Shown here piece by piece: positions 1 to 13,200 of a stretch of DNA of 64,000 nt. This DNA is from Apostichopus californicus (Eukaryota; Echinodermata; Holothuroidea; Aspidochirotida; Stichopodidae), in NCBI GenBank assembly GCA_020650975.1, contig JAIPMN010000250.1, positions 1 through 64,000 on the forward strand, written 5' to 3'. A program made the translations under genes and the position numbers. The notes below the pieces were generated by a model. The model ran no database searches. It worked only from the letters and a program-made list of their open reading frames with translations, and had not been told where the DNA came from. Every line of letters begins with the position of its first letter. Positions within the stretch are counted from its first letter, which is position 1.

Positions 1-88
1 GTGTTTATTCAAAACTTTCGGATAACAAAAAAAAAATCAGCATAATATTATATACTGCAACTCCCCTCTCTCACCCAATTGGACGACT

Positions 89-129
89 CAAATAAATAAA
101 TAAGTAAATAAATTAATAAATAAATTTAA

Positions 130-200
<71 letters not shown>

Positions 201-303
201 ATGAATAAATGAATGAATGAATGAATGAATGAATGAATGAATGAATGAATGAATGAATGGATGAATCCATGAATGAATGAATGAATGGATGAATAGATGA
301 ATG
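89..303. repeat. Compound tetranucleotide microsatellite (AAAT)n(GAAT)n
   Basis: About 114 bases of AAAT repeats (89-202, with a few interruptions) run straight into about 100 bases of GAAT repeats (203-303). The change of unit by one base in a shared frame suggests the second array arose from the first by a point change and expansion. Reading frames through it (strings such as FIHSFIHS or FIYLFIYL) are repeat artefacts. Confidence 0.95.
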
Positions 304-614
304 ACAAGATGGGAAAACATCCAACAAGTTGTGTGATAGTGTTTGCAGACTCTGCTAGTGTACACACATGTTGCTATTTTTGAAGAAGAAAATAACAAAC
401 TAAAGGAATACATTTTATACAGTATTTTTGTACCGTGTCACACATTATTTCTACAATGTTACCACAAAAACTGCATGAGAAACTTGATCTTGCTACTATC
501 CACTACTCTAATGCCACATGCTGAATTCGAACGAAATATTTATTATATCAACAGCCTCCCAGTGTTTACAAATTGAATGACTATGTTTTGCATATAACTT
601 GACGTACCTGGAAA

Positions 615-642
615 TGACGTCATGAGAACTTGAGCCAATCAG
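615..642 (+). promoter_or_regulatory. Candidate core promoter: CRE palindrome and CCAAT box
   Basis: A full CRE palindrome TGACGTCA (615-622) lies 12 bases before GCCAATCAG (634-642), a consensus NF-Y/CCAAT site. The pair lies about 500 bases upstream of the exon 1 ATG on the gene's strand. CREB/ATF plus NF-Y spacing like this is typical of TATA-less metazoan promoters, so transcription would start near 670-740. This is motif reading only. Confidence 0.45.
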
Positions 643-869
643 CTGTTTTTGGGCTTTGTGCCAAGAAGAAGTGTGTGTGTGTGTATGATTATTCAATGTG
701 TATAGTATATCGTACGCATGTACGTAGTATAGTATACATGCTTGGGATTTACCGGAAAAGAGTCAGCGAACACTGTAACTTGTTCACACGGAATGTGTAC
801 GAGGTTGAGGACGGATCCACGTTGTGTTAGGAGGGGAAGGGGACAATTTTCCAGTACTAAGAGGAGAAA

Positions 870-920
870 ATGGTGCAAAATAGACCGGGAGACGATGGTA
901 CCGAGAGAACAAAACACTAG
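870..920 (+). other. Possible upstream ORF in the leader
   Basis: An ATG in good context (GAGAAAATGG) opens a 16-codon frame (MVQNRPGDDGTERTKH) closed by TAG at 918-920, out of frame with the ATG at 1147. If transcription starts near the CCAAT box it would act as an upstream ORF and could damp translation of the main frame. If the true start lies past 920 it has no role. Confidence 0.3.
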
Positions 921-1146
921 AGTGATTAAGGAGAAGAATCTGTAAATCCAAGATAATTTAGCCCGGGAAGTATGTGGAAAGTGAGATATCGTGGACTTTG
1001 TTGTATACGCAAATGAAATTTGTTTTGATTGTTTCTAACTTCGACTCCGAAGGTTCGGCGAGCAGCTTTTTATTGACGGCCCTCCTTCCATTCCGTTCCG
1101 TATTCTTCCACGCGAGAAACTTGCTGAGCAAGGTTCATTAAATAAC

Positions 1147-1257
1147 ATGATGCAAGTGGATTCTGCTGTCTTTCCCCCTCATAAAAAGATGTTGAAATTA
1201 ATAACTCAGAAATTTCGGGCACAGTCACTCAATGAAGTGCAGCCCTACGAACCTCAG
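1147..1257 (+). CDS. Exon 1 (coding part) of the unrecognised gene, residues 1-37
   Basis: It starts MMQVDSAVFPPHKK and ends QPYEPQ at a CAG|GTAAGA donor, phase 0. The ATG at 1147 has A at -3 and is followed at once by a second ATG. The same frame is open for a further 108 bases upstream, back to a TAA at 1036-1038, and reads protein-like (FIDGPPSIPFR). Either that is 5' leader, or a further coding exon joins upstream. I chose the ATG because no convincing upstream donor/acceptor pair is seen. Confidence 0.6.
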
Positions 1258-4200
1258 GTAAGACACATATGAAATGTTTTCTCCTAGGCCTAGCTTGTTA
1301 TGGGCCAAATGTCCAGCCATTGACCAGACTAAGCATTTTGTGTTATCTGATCAAGGCCTAGTCTGCCTTAGAGTTAGAAGTCAAGGTACAGTATTTTTAT
1401 GGTGACAAATGTAGCCTTTGTATGGCCTAGGAATAGGACTATACATGTATAGGCTGTAGTCTAGGCCATTATTAATTATCAGCATTCATATTCATAATAT
1501 TGTTAAATATGTCAAACTCCAAAAGAGGTTACACTAGACCTTAGGCTACTTCAAACTTGTTAGAGGTCAGTAAAAGGAGCAGTTAAGCTGTTCATGTGAC
1601 GATATTCCCCAAACACAAGTTGCAGCTCAAAGCCTGTAGCCCTGTTAGAACTATTCATCAGATTAATGACCGGGCCTTATGTGGGCCTAAATTGAGTTCA
1701 GCCATATGCCTATGTTTGGCTAAACACTACAGTGAGGGAGTAGTAAATTCCATTTAGGGTTACTTTAGCAGTGTCAGGTATTACTTGGCCTAGATTGAAA
1801 TCACCTAGCTCAAAATGCATTAGCCTACTGCATAGTAAGGTATGCAGAATTAGTGAAAACGATTCAAAAACCACTTTCTTTTGTGGCACAAAAGTAGTCA
1901 GAGCAATTATAGCTAGCATTCACCAATTAAGTCATTTTGAAGTTGGCTATACGCATGCATAGTTGCATACCCTCATACAGAGCACATAGGCCTTCGCAGC
2001 CCTAAGACCAGTACACAATAGATTGGTAATATTGATAGTAATCTAGTCCTAGTTGTTGTGCCATAAGAAGCATGGGATTGTGAATTATAATCCCACACTC
2101 TGGTTATACAGTTACTAACATGATAATTGATAAACAACGTTTGGGACAATATGGCTAATTGTGAAAGCTGGTAGGAGGCTGTGATTGATTTCCTGCTGCA
2201 AAGAGTGCATTCTGATAAAAGTGTAAACAATGTTTCTCTTTAAGTGTGTAAAAGCATGTCAATGAGTTACTAACTGTGAACTTGAATGATCTAGTACAAC
2301 AGTTAGGTTTCAAGTTCCTTCTTAGTTTCACCAAAATCCAAGGACGTAATGCATAATTTATAGCTTAATGGTTTAGTTATTGCCAACTGACACACTAGAC
2401 ATAAATGCATGCAGGACTGGAAATTTCTGAAAAAGATCAATTTTTAAAAATTTTTTAAATAGTTTTCTATGGCTGAATAATCAAACAAATATACAATGTG
2501 TCTAAAGCAATTGACTTAATTGAGGTCAGTTTCGGTTTCGGTTTATTACTGCACGTTAAACTATTTTCCACTATCACTCAGTAAGGCACAAATATGTACC
2601 ATTGTTCTTGGCAAACAATTTACCGAAGCTCTAGTGGTATAGAGTAAATTTCTTTGGCATGAAGCCAGTGCTAAGAACGTGTGACATAATTCATGGGGTG
2701 TGTTAGACTTTCTTGCCCAGTAGGCTGTGAAACTTGTGATTTTGTTTTTCACACTTTTGCCATTTTAAGTTGATTTTTGTATACAAGACTAACCACCCCA
2801 TAGTACACAAATCAACTCCAAATGGGGATTTTTTGTATGAATGGAATGGAATAATTAATTACTTGCACAGAATAATTTATCCAATATAGCATAGCAAAAA
2901 TGGACAAAGTGCAAAACTTTATAGCATTTTTTTGGGAACCAAAGGAAACAGTGTATCTTGTATGGGACAAAGTTGGGGGCCTTCAAAACTGCTATGCAAA
3001 ATTTGAACATTATATTATTTACCGTACCCTTTAATCATTGCCCCATTGAGAATCAATTTATGTACTGCATATTTTTCAGGTACCTACCAATGAAATTGGC
3101 GATTACGGGAGCGACTCCGAAGAGGAGAATCATGAAGTAGAACATTATCTTAAAGGTGTGTACACTATACATTCTCCTTTCAGGGAAATGGGTAAGGAGA
3201 GGGAGGGGAGAAATGTGGCTGGTTTGGGTTATGGGAGATTTGTTAAGATTCACTAAAATTATTTCAAATCTGAAGCAACTTTCAAATTATTCTACACAAA
3301 TATATATATATGTATATATATGTGTGTGTTTGTGTGTGTGTGTGTTAATATGAATTGAAATGAAAAAGAGGTGAAGTTCCTGTTAATTGTGAGTTAAAAC
3401 CCAAGTGCACTGAGATGAAATCTGATGCAATCCAGTGAGTCTGTTTCCTCAAATATTTCAAAGAAATTCTCTGCATTTAGTTGCTGACTTGAAGATTGTG
3501 TGTGAAAGACTGGATCAGTTAGTCTAGAATGACAGAGGAAGAAATTGGCCTTCATTTAGCTGTTTATTTATCAAGCTATAGTATGAACCCTAATATAGCA
3601 CTCTTTTATAACTGTCGAGGGCAAAAAGAGGGGCACAGCTGCCTGCCGTGAGCTTCTTAACTCTCATATCTCTGTTTCAATACTGTACTCCTCCTGTGTA
3701 TAAAAGGAAAGCCAAGCCGCACTTTCTTGTGTTGAGGATTTTGAACTTTCTTTGTTTGGCTTTCGGTACCTTTGTCAAAGGGAAATAAATGATCGGTCTT
3801 CTTCTACCCTTGAGTGGGCCTCTAGCTAATACAGTGCTGGATGCACCCATGAGTGTGGTTCATACATAGCAGCAGGGACTACTCTAATAACCTTTCTCTG
3901 TTTGGTAAAAGAGCCTTCCTGTCTTCCAGTTGGAAATGACTGTTTATCACAGCAGAACTCTGGCTTGTTGAAGAATAGGTGGGATGATTTTGTCACTCAA
4001 ATTGAATCATCTGGTTTATATCAATTTCTATCCAGGCAAAATGAATACTGGTGTAGGCCAGTCATTCCCTGACCTTTTTCTTGATTCTGCTTCAATGCAG
4101 GAAAAAAAATAGTTGATGGTGTCAAATTTCCTTCGGTTGTGTTTGGCTTTCTAGTTTCATTGTAAACAATGGTGATTTATCTCCCTGAAACCTTTTTTTG

Positions 4201-7200
4201 TTCATATTGTGTTTGCAGTTGATTGATAACGAAATAAACAGTTATTACTTGTGGGTTTAATAGTCATGTGAGTGTGTATTTTGGAAAACTTAAAAGTTAT
4301 AGGTGTGAATCCGTTTCTGGATCTAGGAAGACCTGCGAAGTATTGAAATTTTGAGTCTCTTTAAAAAAATATACCAAGTTTAGTAAGCCCATTGTGTGTA
4401 GGACTGCAGTCTGTTGGTGTAAGTGTTATGGTTTATGAGATGGTTTTGGAATTATTGAAAAGTGCCTACAATAAACTTCTTTTTAATAGAGAGACTATTT
4501 ATTAGTGGACCGTGTAAGCAGATGGCAGAAAGTTACTGCTCTTCGGTACAGTAGAAACAGTGTGCAAACTATTGAAGGCAGAACCAGTGCTGAACAATTG
4601 CTTGTGTCATTACTATAGAAAATTGTAATTAGGGAATGAATAACACATAAAAAATTCATCACTAACTGTGAGGCTTTTATTTAAAACCATCATCCACATC
4701 AAACTGCATATCACTGTTCGGATCTGACTCCACAGTTGTTGGTAAACTGTCCTAAAAGTAAAAATAGTCTTAGATTGAAAATGAAACTGAGGTGGAGAAA
4801 TGCTTTTGTGATGGTTTTGGGATCCGGCATGTGGCTGTATGAAAAGAAAGCATTTTGAAAAGTGCACGCAAGTAAATAAACTGTAAGGTGGTAACAGACA
4901 TGATATGCTTCATATGGGAAAGCTGTTTCTTGGTGTCTTAATGGATGTTTAGTAGTGACTGTCAAATTTTGTCAGGTTTAGTTAACACTGATCAGGTGCA
5001 AGTAAAATAACTTGCGCCAAATTGGTAGCCTTCTGTTAAGTGTCTATATTATCCGACATAGAATTCTGTGGCCGATATTTTAATATAGGTTTCGCTTTCT
5101 CTCTCTCTTTACCAGAAAAAAGAACGTGCAATAGCTCGGCGGCTTCAGCAGTGCAAAACAACAATGTTACAATAGTCCACAATAATAACAAGCCTCTCAG
5201 ACCATTAGAGGATAGTAGTAACTCTACCAAGAATATTCAAAACCAAGCAAATGTAGAAAAAGAGAAGCATAGCTCGGAAGAGGAACTGTTAATCTACGAT
5301 AGACCACCGCCAGAGAAAAGGAAATATTCTCAGGTCTACTCCTGGGGGATGGTATCTGAAACGAATAGCAGTAGCTCCAGTAGCGATGAAGAAGTCAAAG
5401 AACTCTGTTACGCAGTGAAAAATTCCCCGATCCAGTTCGGATCTTCTCCCCCCAAACACGTCCCAAGGCTCGTTCGGCGGCACGCCGACAGCAATAACCT
5501 GACCTTTGCGACTTGCCCACCTGTGTGTGAGATTTCCGCTCAGCCTAGAAAACGCCACCGGCAGGGATACACCATCGAGAGGCATTACCTACAGAGTGGA
5601 AGATGTATGGACTTTGAAAAAATGCAGGTGAGTAGTAGAGACCTTACTGTTAGACAAAGCATGTTACCATGGCCACCAAGTCTGTAGTAGTAAGTAATTA
5701 GGGAACAATGAAAATTTAGATCACGTTTAGTTGGAAAATTTGAGATTGAGAATGTGCAGTCTGAAAAAATCTGTTGAAAAATAGTTTCCCAGAGATCTCA
5801 GAGCGGTTTTTGTCCATTGACTATTTACAATGGAACTATTTATCAGCCAACAAGACCTTCCCTAAATCCAACTGTTTGTCCTTTATCTTTATCCTGTACA
5901 AACAGCTATTCAACCAAACAGATGGTTGCAAGGATGAAAAGCTTGTGTCAAATGGGTATTGGGTTTCAAGTTTGATGGTTAGCAGGACAAGGCTACTGAA
6001 AGCCACGTTCCAAACAAGCTTGTCCTTTGTATTAAACCAGTCTCATTACTGGATTTATCATTTAGTTTAGGTATTTATTTGATTCCCTAAGGAAAGGTGA
6101 ACTTTTACCAGATGGCAGTGAAAAACCCAAATTGATGGTACACTTGGCAAAAGCAGCCTTAATGCAACTACTTGAAAAAAAAAAGAAAATTGCCTCCTTT
6201 AAAGTCTCAGTATGTGTTTAAATTTAAACTTTGACCTTTCCAGCTTACTGCAATTTAAAGCTCAGTGAAAATGACACCGTTCTATGCAATTTCCATTCCA
6301 ATATTCATTATTTTTATTGAGTCATCTGTCCTTAAACATTTTGAGCTGAATAAAATTCACCAGATTTATTAAGGAGTCCCTAGATTCTACAAAATTTGCA
6401 AGCCCACCCAACAGATCATGCGCCAATCAAATCTCTCTGTTTTGTTTATGACCGTTAGGCCTAGGACTTTTGTCGCTAGCCTGTGTCCCTTCTCTTGAAT
6501 AGTATCTTTCTTTCGGTCTTACCGATGTAACTTGCAAAATTGTGTCATTTTCTTCCATATATGCTATGAATAAACAGGTGTTTTCAGATGTGATTTTATG
6601 GTAAATGGTTAGCGCCATAAAGGCAACAGAAAATAAATTTCTTTCTTTCGATTGCGAAAGCTTTTCTCCATTAAACCCACCTGGTCATAGTGCATTTAGA
6701 ATTTAAGAAATATTGAATCTGCTTCGGAAGTTTTTTTCCCCGAAATTCATCAGCAAATACGTATCGAGACTTTAATATCAGGATGAAGATAAAGCTAGCT
6801 AAACTCTCTGGGAGGGCAAAGCTCTCTGCTCTCTTCATTGCAGGTATCTTCCATAGCATAAATTGCTTAGCGATTTGACCTCACTTTTTAAACTGCGGCC
6901 ACTTTCTGTTATGGTATGGTTGTTTTTTTTCACCTCTGTCTGTGTGTGTGTGCGTGCGTGCGTTCCTGTGTGGGCAAAAAAGTGACAAATACAGCTCACT
7001 GATTGACCCCATCTGGAAATGTTCTCATGGGCAATGGAGTTTTCAGATGAAAACAACAACTCTTTAGCTTAAGGTTCCATGATTACCATTTCCCCCATTT
7101 TAAGTAGTATGGGACATTTATACCCATGAGACTTGTTTTGTTAGTTCTAGGATAATGGATTTTTAGCACTCTTAATTCATGCATGCCACAATGTTTAGTG

Positions 7201-10200
7201 ATGATCTATTGTGTCAGGAAGGCCAGTGGATCTCATAACATCTGGTTTTTGTCAACTATGGAGGCCTAACCCTTTTCCACTACCACCGAGAATAGATAGA
7301 GGGAGAAAATAATATATCATGTCAATTTGTATCCATGAATTAAATGCTCAGAACTGTTCAGCCACTTAGCTCAAGCTTTACTGACATAAGATGGTTTGTC
7401 CATGCTAAAGATGCAATTTGCACAACCTATTAAAGGTATGACGAACAAAATGAAGCCTTTTGAAAATATAATCAATATTTCCATTAAGCCTCTCTCTATC
7501 TCTTGGCTCTTTGGCTTTTGAGCACTTGCTGCAAGTTTTCAAGGGAAACGTGCGTAACTTAAGCGATGGCTTGAAACAGCACGCATCATCAGATCAATGC
7601 AATGTGCTGGAAGATGCCACTCACCCCCGCACCTTCAATTCGATGATAAATGTCTCCAGAATAAAAATAACCTAGAGCAGCACTAACGTTAATGGTCTCT
7701 GTATTTCACAAATCAAGAACATGGGCAGCAGACCAAAACCATGTGAAGCATGAGAAATTCCTAGGCAACATGTAATGGATTAATTGCCTGCTTTCATGAA
7801 ACGTCACTACTTTTGCAGGTGGAAGCACACACAGCCTTCATGTTCTTGGTCGACTTTGATCTAAGGTAAACTTTCCTTTAACGGGATGGCTGCATGTACA
7901 GTTAGATGACAAGAGATGAACTGTCTCAGTGAGGGAAAATACTTCTTGAGAGAGAGGCATCCCTGTAAAATGCTTTTCATACTGAGATGGAGTAGGGAGA
8001 GGGAGGGGGGAGGGGAGGGAGGGGGGAGGGAGGTTGGATGACCTTTAATCACCAAGGCAGGTAAATCTGTATCCTAATCATGAGATATTGCATTGCAAAT
8101 CAATCTTTCATAAATTAATACAGCATGTTTGGGTGCATGGAACTTGTCTGGATGAATCAGGTCTGTTTTCTTCTTTCCGGACACATGTGTGGTTATATTT
8201 TCCAAAAGATTGTAAATGTAAAAGTAACCATTTGGTGGAATTTCCATTGAGCCTTATAGGCAGCAGGTCATGGCTCAGTTTAAACATTTCCTGTGTGGAC
8301 ATCATCGTCAACCATGCATCTATAAACCCAAAGAGAAGGAAGGAAATATTTATTTTCTTTACATCTGAAAGTCTGCATTGCTTTGAATATAAAGAATTCC
8401 TGTATAACAAAAGGTTTCAACTCTCAGATTACCTATCTAGGAAAACCAGTCATTGCAGTGGTTTAAAAATTGGGTTTTTGTCCATTGTAGAACCAACCAT
8501 CCATCACTCTCCCTATTACATTCCTTATTTTGTTGCATCCATCAGTAGAAAACGCAAGTAATAGATTGGAATACTTTTATGATCTGTTTCGTGAGCTGTT
8601 TAACTTTCACTTCTATTTAGAGTGAGTGTTAAAGTGTTAAGTATTTTGTGGCCACTTTAAAAAAAAAAAAAAAAGGATTCAAAAGAGCTCCAACTATTGA
8701 CAATGGCCTGCACCTTGGCGAATGAAAAAAACGTGGGAAAAGTTTCTGTCGCATTGTATACCTTTCTATGAATGCTCACAATAAAACACAACTTTACGAA
8801 TTGACAAGAGCCCAAGTTTGGCAAACCAGATGCGACAATGTGCAAATTTACATAGATATGGGCGATCGTACAAAGCAGTGGCGCTATCATACCGACTTAT
8901 AATGCTGGACTGCGTGCTCCCCATTGGTGAATCACAAGCTGTGGTTTACTGCACAATGACTGTGCCCACACAGTACTATCAAAGGCTGAGTTTTTCAATC
9001 AACCAGGCAGGAGATATCCCTCCCTCTGAATGAATGCCTAGATCCAAAAAGATTGTCAACAAAATGGTGGTGACCTTTTCAAGTTGGGATTTCTATAGTA
9101 TTTATAGCCATGTTTGGATTTGTTGTGCATTGGAATACTAAATAACAATTATTTATTTATATATATTGATTTAAAGGGCACAATATCAACATGTACAATA
9201 TCACAGTACTAGTATAATACAAATAATAGGTATTACAGAGAAGAGCAAATAACATTATGAAATCAATCTAGAATTATAAACGCCCTTAAAAAGACAATGA
9301 CCCCAAAATAAGAATGCCCAGGGAAGAATAAAGAAATAAAACATAGTAAATTAAATCAAAATAAAAGCTAGCAAATAAGGTAAAAGATAATCAAAGACCA
9401 GAGTCAATACTATAAAAGTTAATACTAAACCTGGCAGGTGCTAAGTTAGGTTTATTGCACCATTGCATTCACGCTTAACATTTGCTTAACCTGGGTAAAG
9501 GGAGGTAAATACTTTGTTTTCAGTATATATAAGCAAGTCTTGTCCTAGACAATGCCACAATGGTTGGATTTTAGAACCCTGGTCTAGGTCTGTTTTTACA
9601 AACACACATAAGCTTGCATTCTTTAAAAAAAAAACTGGCAGAGAAATATGAAGTTCTGTGTGAGCTATTAATAGTGCCTGTTGAGTTAACTGATGTTTGG
9701 ATAATTTCCTGTAGACAGAGGTGCGGGGACCAAAGGAGTTGGTGGATAATCTGAGGTCTTTAAACCTAAATTACCTTATAATAAGTGCTCTCAAAAAAAA
9801 ATCTAGTTTTGAGAGATTTAAAAATATCTAAAAATGCAGTGCTGCTTTTTTTTGGCTTTGTTTACGACACTGCCCAACTTGCGACCCACTGCTGCACCCT
9901 CAACCAATAATACCCTACCTTGCCTCTGGTTGGATATTACTGGTAAAAATATGTAATACCAACTTTTGTGGGGGTTATAGGGTCAAAGAAATAATTCTTG
10001 CTATGATTTGTATTGATTTCCTTTGGGAACCTTTAAATGACAAGGGTAACATTTAAAATTTCTAATTTCCCAAAATTAAGTGGCTTTTGCCTTTAAGGTA
10101 ATTTTAGACCCAATTTGCAAGTTCTGGGTGTTAAGGAGCATGATATTCAGTGACGCCCAGTGATAAAATACTCTTACATTTGAGGTTGTCATGTCAGCCT

Positions 10201-13200
10201 ACACTGCTGGCTCAAACTAATGCTATTGAGTTATTGATGAAATGTAAATTAGGTTCTTTGGGGTCAAATTTCTTACTGTAATGATAAATGTTGTAGCTTA
10301 GGAGATGGAGGAATTTGAGATGACTGAAGTTGCTAAGTTTTACCAAGAATTTGTCAGTGGCTTTAGAGTTGGGGCTAGAAGAGAGGGATAAACTAAGGAT
10401 AAGCTATTCATTTTGTGAGGATGTTATTTTACAGAAATTCTGGAAAATATTTTGTGGATTTCCTTCCATTGCTATGTTTTTACACATGCAATTCTGAAAT
10501 TGGGTTTGTCAAATTTTTGATGAAAGATCTTGGCCATACTTTTATGCTGGTACCGTGAATTGAAACTTAAGTGCCGAATGAACGCTCCTCCTAAATATGT
10601 GACTCTTCGTATCAGGCACAGAAATTTCAGCGGTCGAAACTCAATATCATGTCAAAGGAAGTAGTGATGTGATCGTTGGTTCACCATATGTAATATACTA
10701 TACTGCTCCAGTAGTATATTCACAGGTTGTACACCTACTTAGTAGTAGTACTATGGTGACAGTGTAACAACAACAACAACAACTTCTGAGGTCAACAAGG
10801 AATAAGTGGCTGATCAGTTTCTGCTTACAGTAGAACGTGAGAGTTGGCTGTTAATACCTTTATAAGTTTGTGATACGATACTGTAGTTTGCAGATGCTTT
10901 CATTCTCACTCTGAATTGGTCAAAGGTTACAGCAGAAGACTCTTGCTTATGGTTGGTTGATAAAGGTGACAAAAGCCGCAATGGTTTCCTTTTCAATTGT
11001 CCTGTTAGGCACATTACATTCATCTCGTCTACAGGGTATCATTCACTGGGTTTCACCAAATTTTGTAGAAGAGTTCAGTTTCCTATTACTGATTTTTGAT
11101 CATTTTATTGTCCGTAGAATTTTTTGTAACTAGTCAATCACAAGTGGTCAGATGACGGTTGTGAAAGAGTTCAACAGCAAAGAACTGCATCTCTCCAATT
11201 CTGAAAAGTCCGCTATTTGAAAGAGGAGCCTCTTTGTTGTTTGTCATTTGGAACAAAAAAGCAAGCAAACCAGTGAACTAGTATAAACAAGTGTAATAAG
11301 TTTACTTTACCTGGTGGGGAGAGGGGAAGGTGAGAGGAAAGTGGGGAGGGGGGGGTCGGGAGAGTTTTTAGTGAATTCACTTAAATATAGTAATGTGTTA
11401 CTTGTAACTGTGAGGTAAATTGCCGTTAGTGATTATCTTCTTGTACTTTTCTAGTAGAAAAGAGAGTTTGGCCTACGTATGCAACTTCTGATGAGGTTGG
11501 GTTACACTTGCTATGGCAATGTGACATAATTCTCTGTTTTAAACTGATTATAGCTTCAGTGCTTAATATTACACATCATTGATGACATTAATGTACAACA
11601 TGCAACACTATTAGCTATTTGATGACAACTGACAAACATATTGGAATCACAACAATGTTAAGTATTCCCTCTTCCCCCTCCCTTCCCCCTCCCTTCCCCC
11701 TCCCTTCCTCCCTCCCTCCCTCCCAAACCATGCTGGTGAACCGGTTCGTTCTTAGGTGTGGGTACAGTTCAGGTGATTTCGATACAGCAAACAACATCCA
11801 AAGCCACAGCACTGTTGGGTTTAGTTGACAGCTTGACGGAAAGTCTTCAGGCAATGTTATCTCCCTCTGTGGTTGTCAGTTCAGATTAGAGAAACTTTTG
11901 TCTACCTTAAGGCAAAACAGGACCTCTCTCTTTAAATGCAGCCCACTGTAGCTTAGATGCCATCAAAACCAGAGGATTTGGCATGTCCCTGGCGAGTAAA
12001 CACCAGGAGTGAAAATCTAATTGACATCTCCTCCTCAGTCCATCAATGATATGTTAGTTCAGTTTCCACTAGTACTTCAAGTGGGAGATCTTGAGGACCT
12101 CTTTTGTGATTGGTAACGGTCCTCATGTAGGTGGACTGTTTGTGCTTTGTAATCCATTCTTTTTCAAAAATCTGTCTTTTTTTCTCGATAGGACGGTAAG
12201 GAGTGTAACTTGTGTGGAGCACACAACATTGGCCTGATAGTATGTACAAAGTAGAAAGTTTAAAAGGAACAATGCAGATTGTATTGATTACTTGAATGCA
12301 GCCAAAGGTGCATTCGTGTGTTTATCAGCATGAATATTTAGATCAATTGAAGGGCTGCTTTGGGTACTTAATTCCTGGTCTGTGTGGCCTATACAAGCAG
12401 CCAGTAGACTTTCCTTGATCATAATAATGTGTGGAGTTTATAATTTCGTAGGCTACTTTAGGCCTATTCACATGGGGGCAAATGTTAAAACTGGTTCAAT
12501 GCATGGGTCATTGTGAAGATGGATCTATGATAGATTAACTGTCATGTTTCATACAAATGAAATAGATAAGACTCTATAGAGGTGGATTTGGAAGATTTGG
12601 AAGCAAGGACGAGGAATAGGGACACGGCAGTATGTGTCATCCTAGTGGTCACGTTTGAGTCGACTGCCCAATACAAGATTAAATCCAAACATGATGAGGT
12701 TTGGGCTGCACTAAAACTATAATATAAATAGTAGTAAGATGAGATTCATTGGGAAGTTGGTTACAATTACCTTTAAAGGGATCCAATAGCCAGTAACTTA
12801 AAGATCTAAATTGCTCTTTACTGTTTTTCACCAATTTGAAATGATTGATGGTTCTAGAGAGCTGCCTGTTATGAATACACATACATATAGTATACATTTT
12901 TCATATGGGTTATCTGAATGTGACGTTACAGTCTGTTGAAACTAATCGAAAGTGTATTGTTACAGGCAAGGTGCCAGAGCATCAAACTATATGGAGTGGG
13001 ATTCATTTGGTTGGATTTAGTTTCCCTATTTACATAAGTGGAACGAACCCTAGATACTGCTTTGACGCATGCGATGAGTCATATGCCAGGTCTAATACCT
13101 GAAAACAAATCCTTGAAAAAGTGAGGGTAGAGAAATGACCCAGTGCGATATATATTTCCTGCTGATTGTTGCAGTCCAATAGCAATGACTGACAACAACA

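Noticed and set aside
88-413. Several minus-strand frames rich in FIHSFIHS or FIYLFIYL
   Set aside because: They are translations of the AAAT/GAAT microsatellite in all three frames, not genes.
981-1052. Possible 72-base intron in the leader (AAA|GTGAGA ... GAAG)
   Set aside because: Weak acceptor, and far shorter than the other introns of this gene.
2530-2547. TTCGGTTTCGGTTTATT motif resembling a minus-strand LINE tail
   Set aside because: Too short, with no element body beside it.
8088-8561. 157-codon plus-strand frame in intron 3
   Set aside because: It starts at TTG, has no recognisable motif, lies inside a spliced intron, and its length is not exceptional for a 64-kb window.
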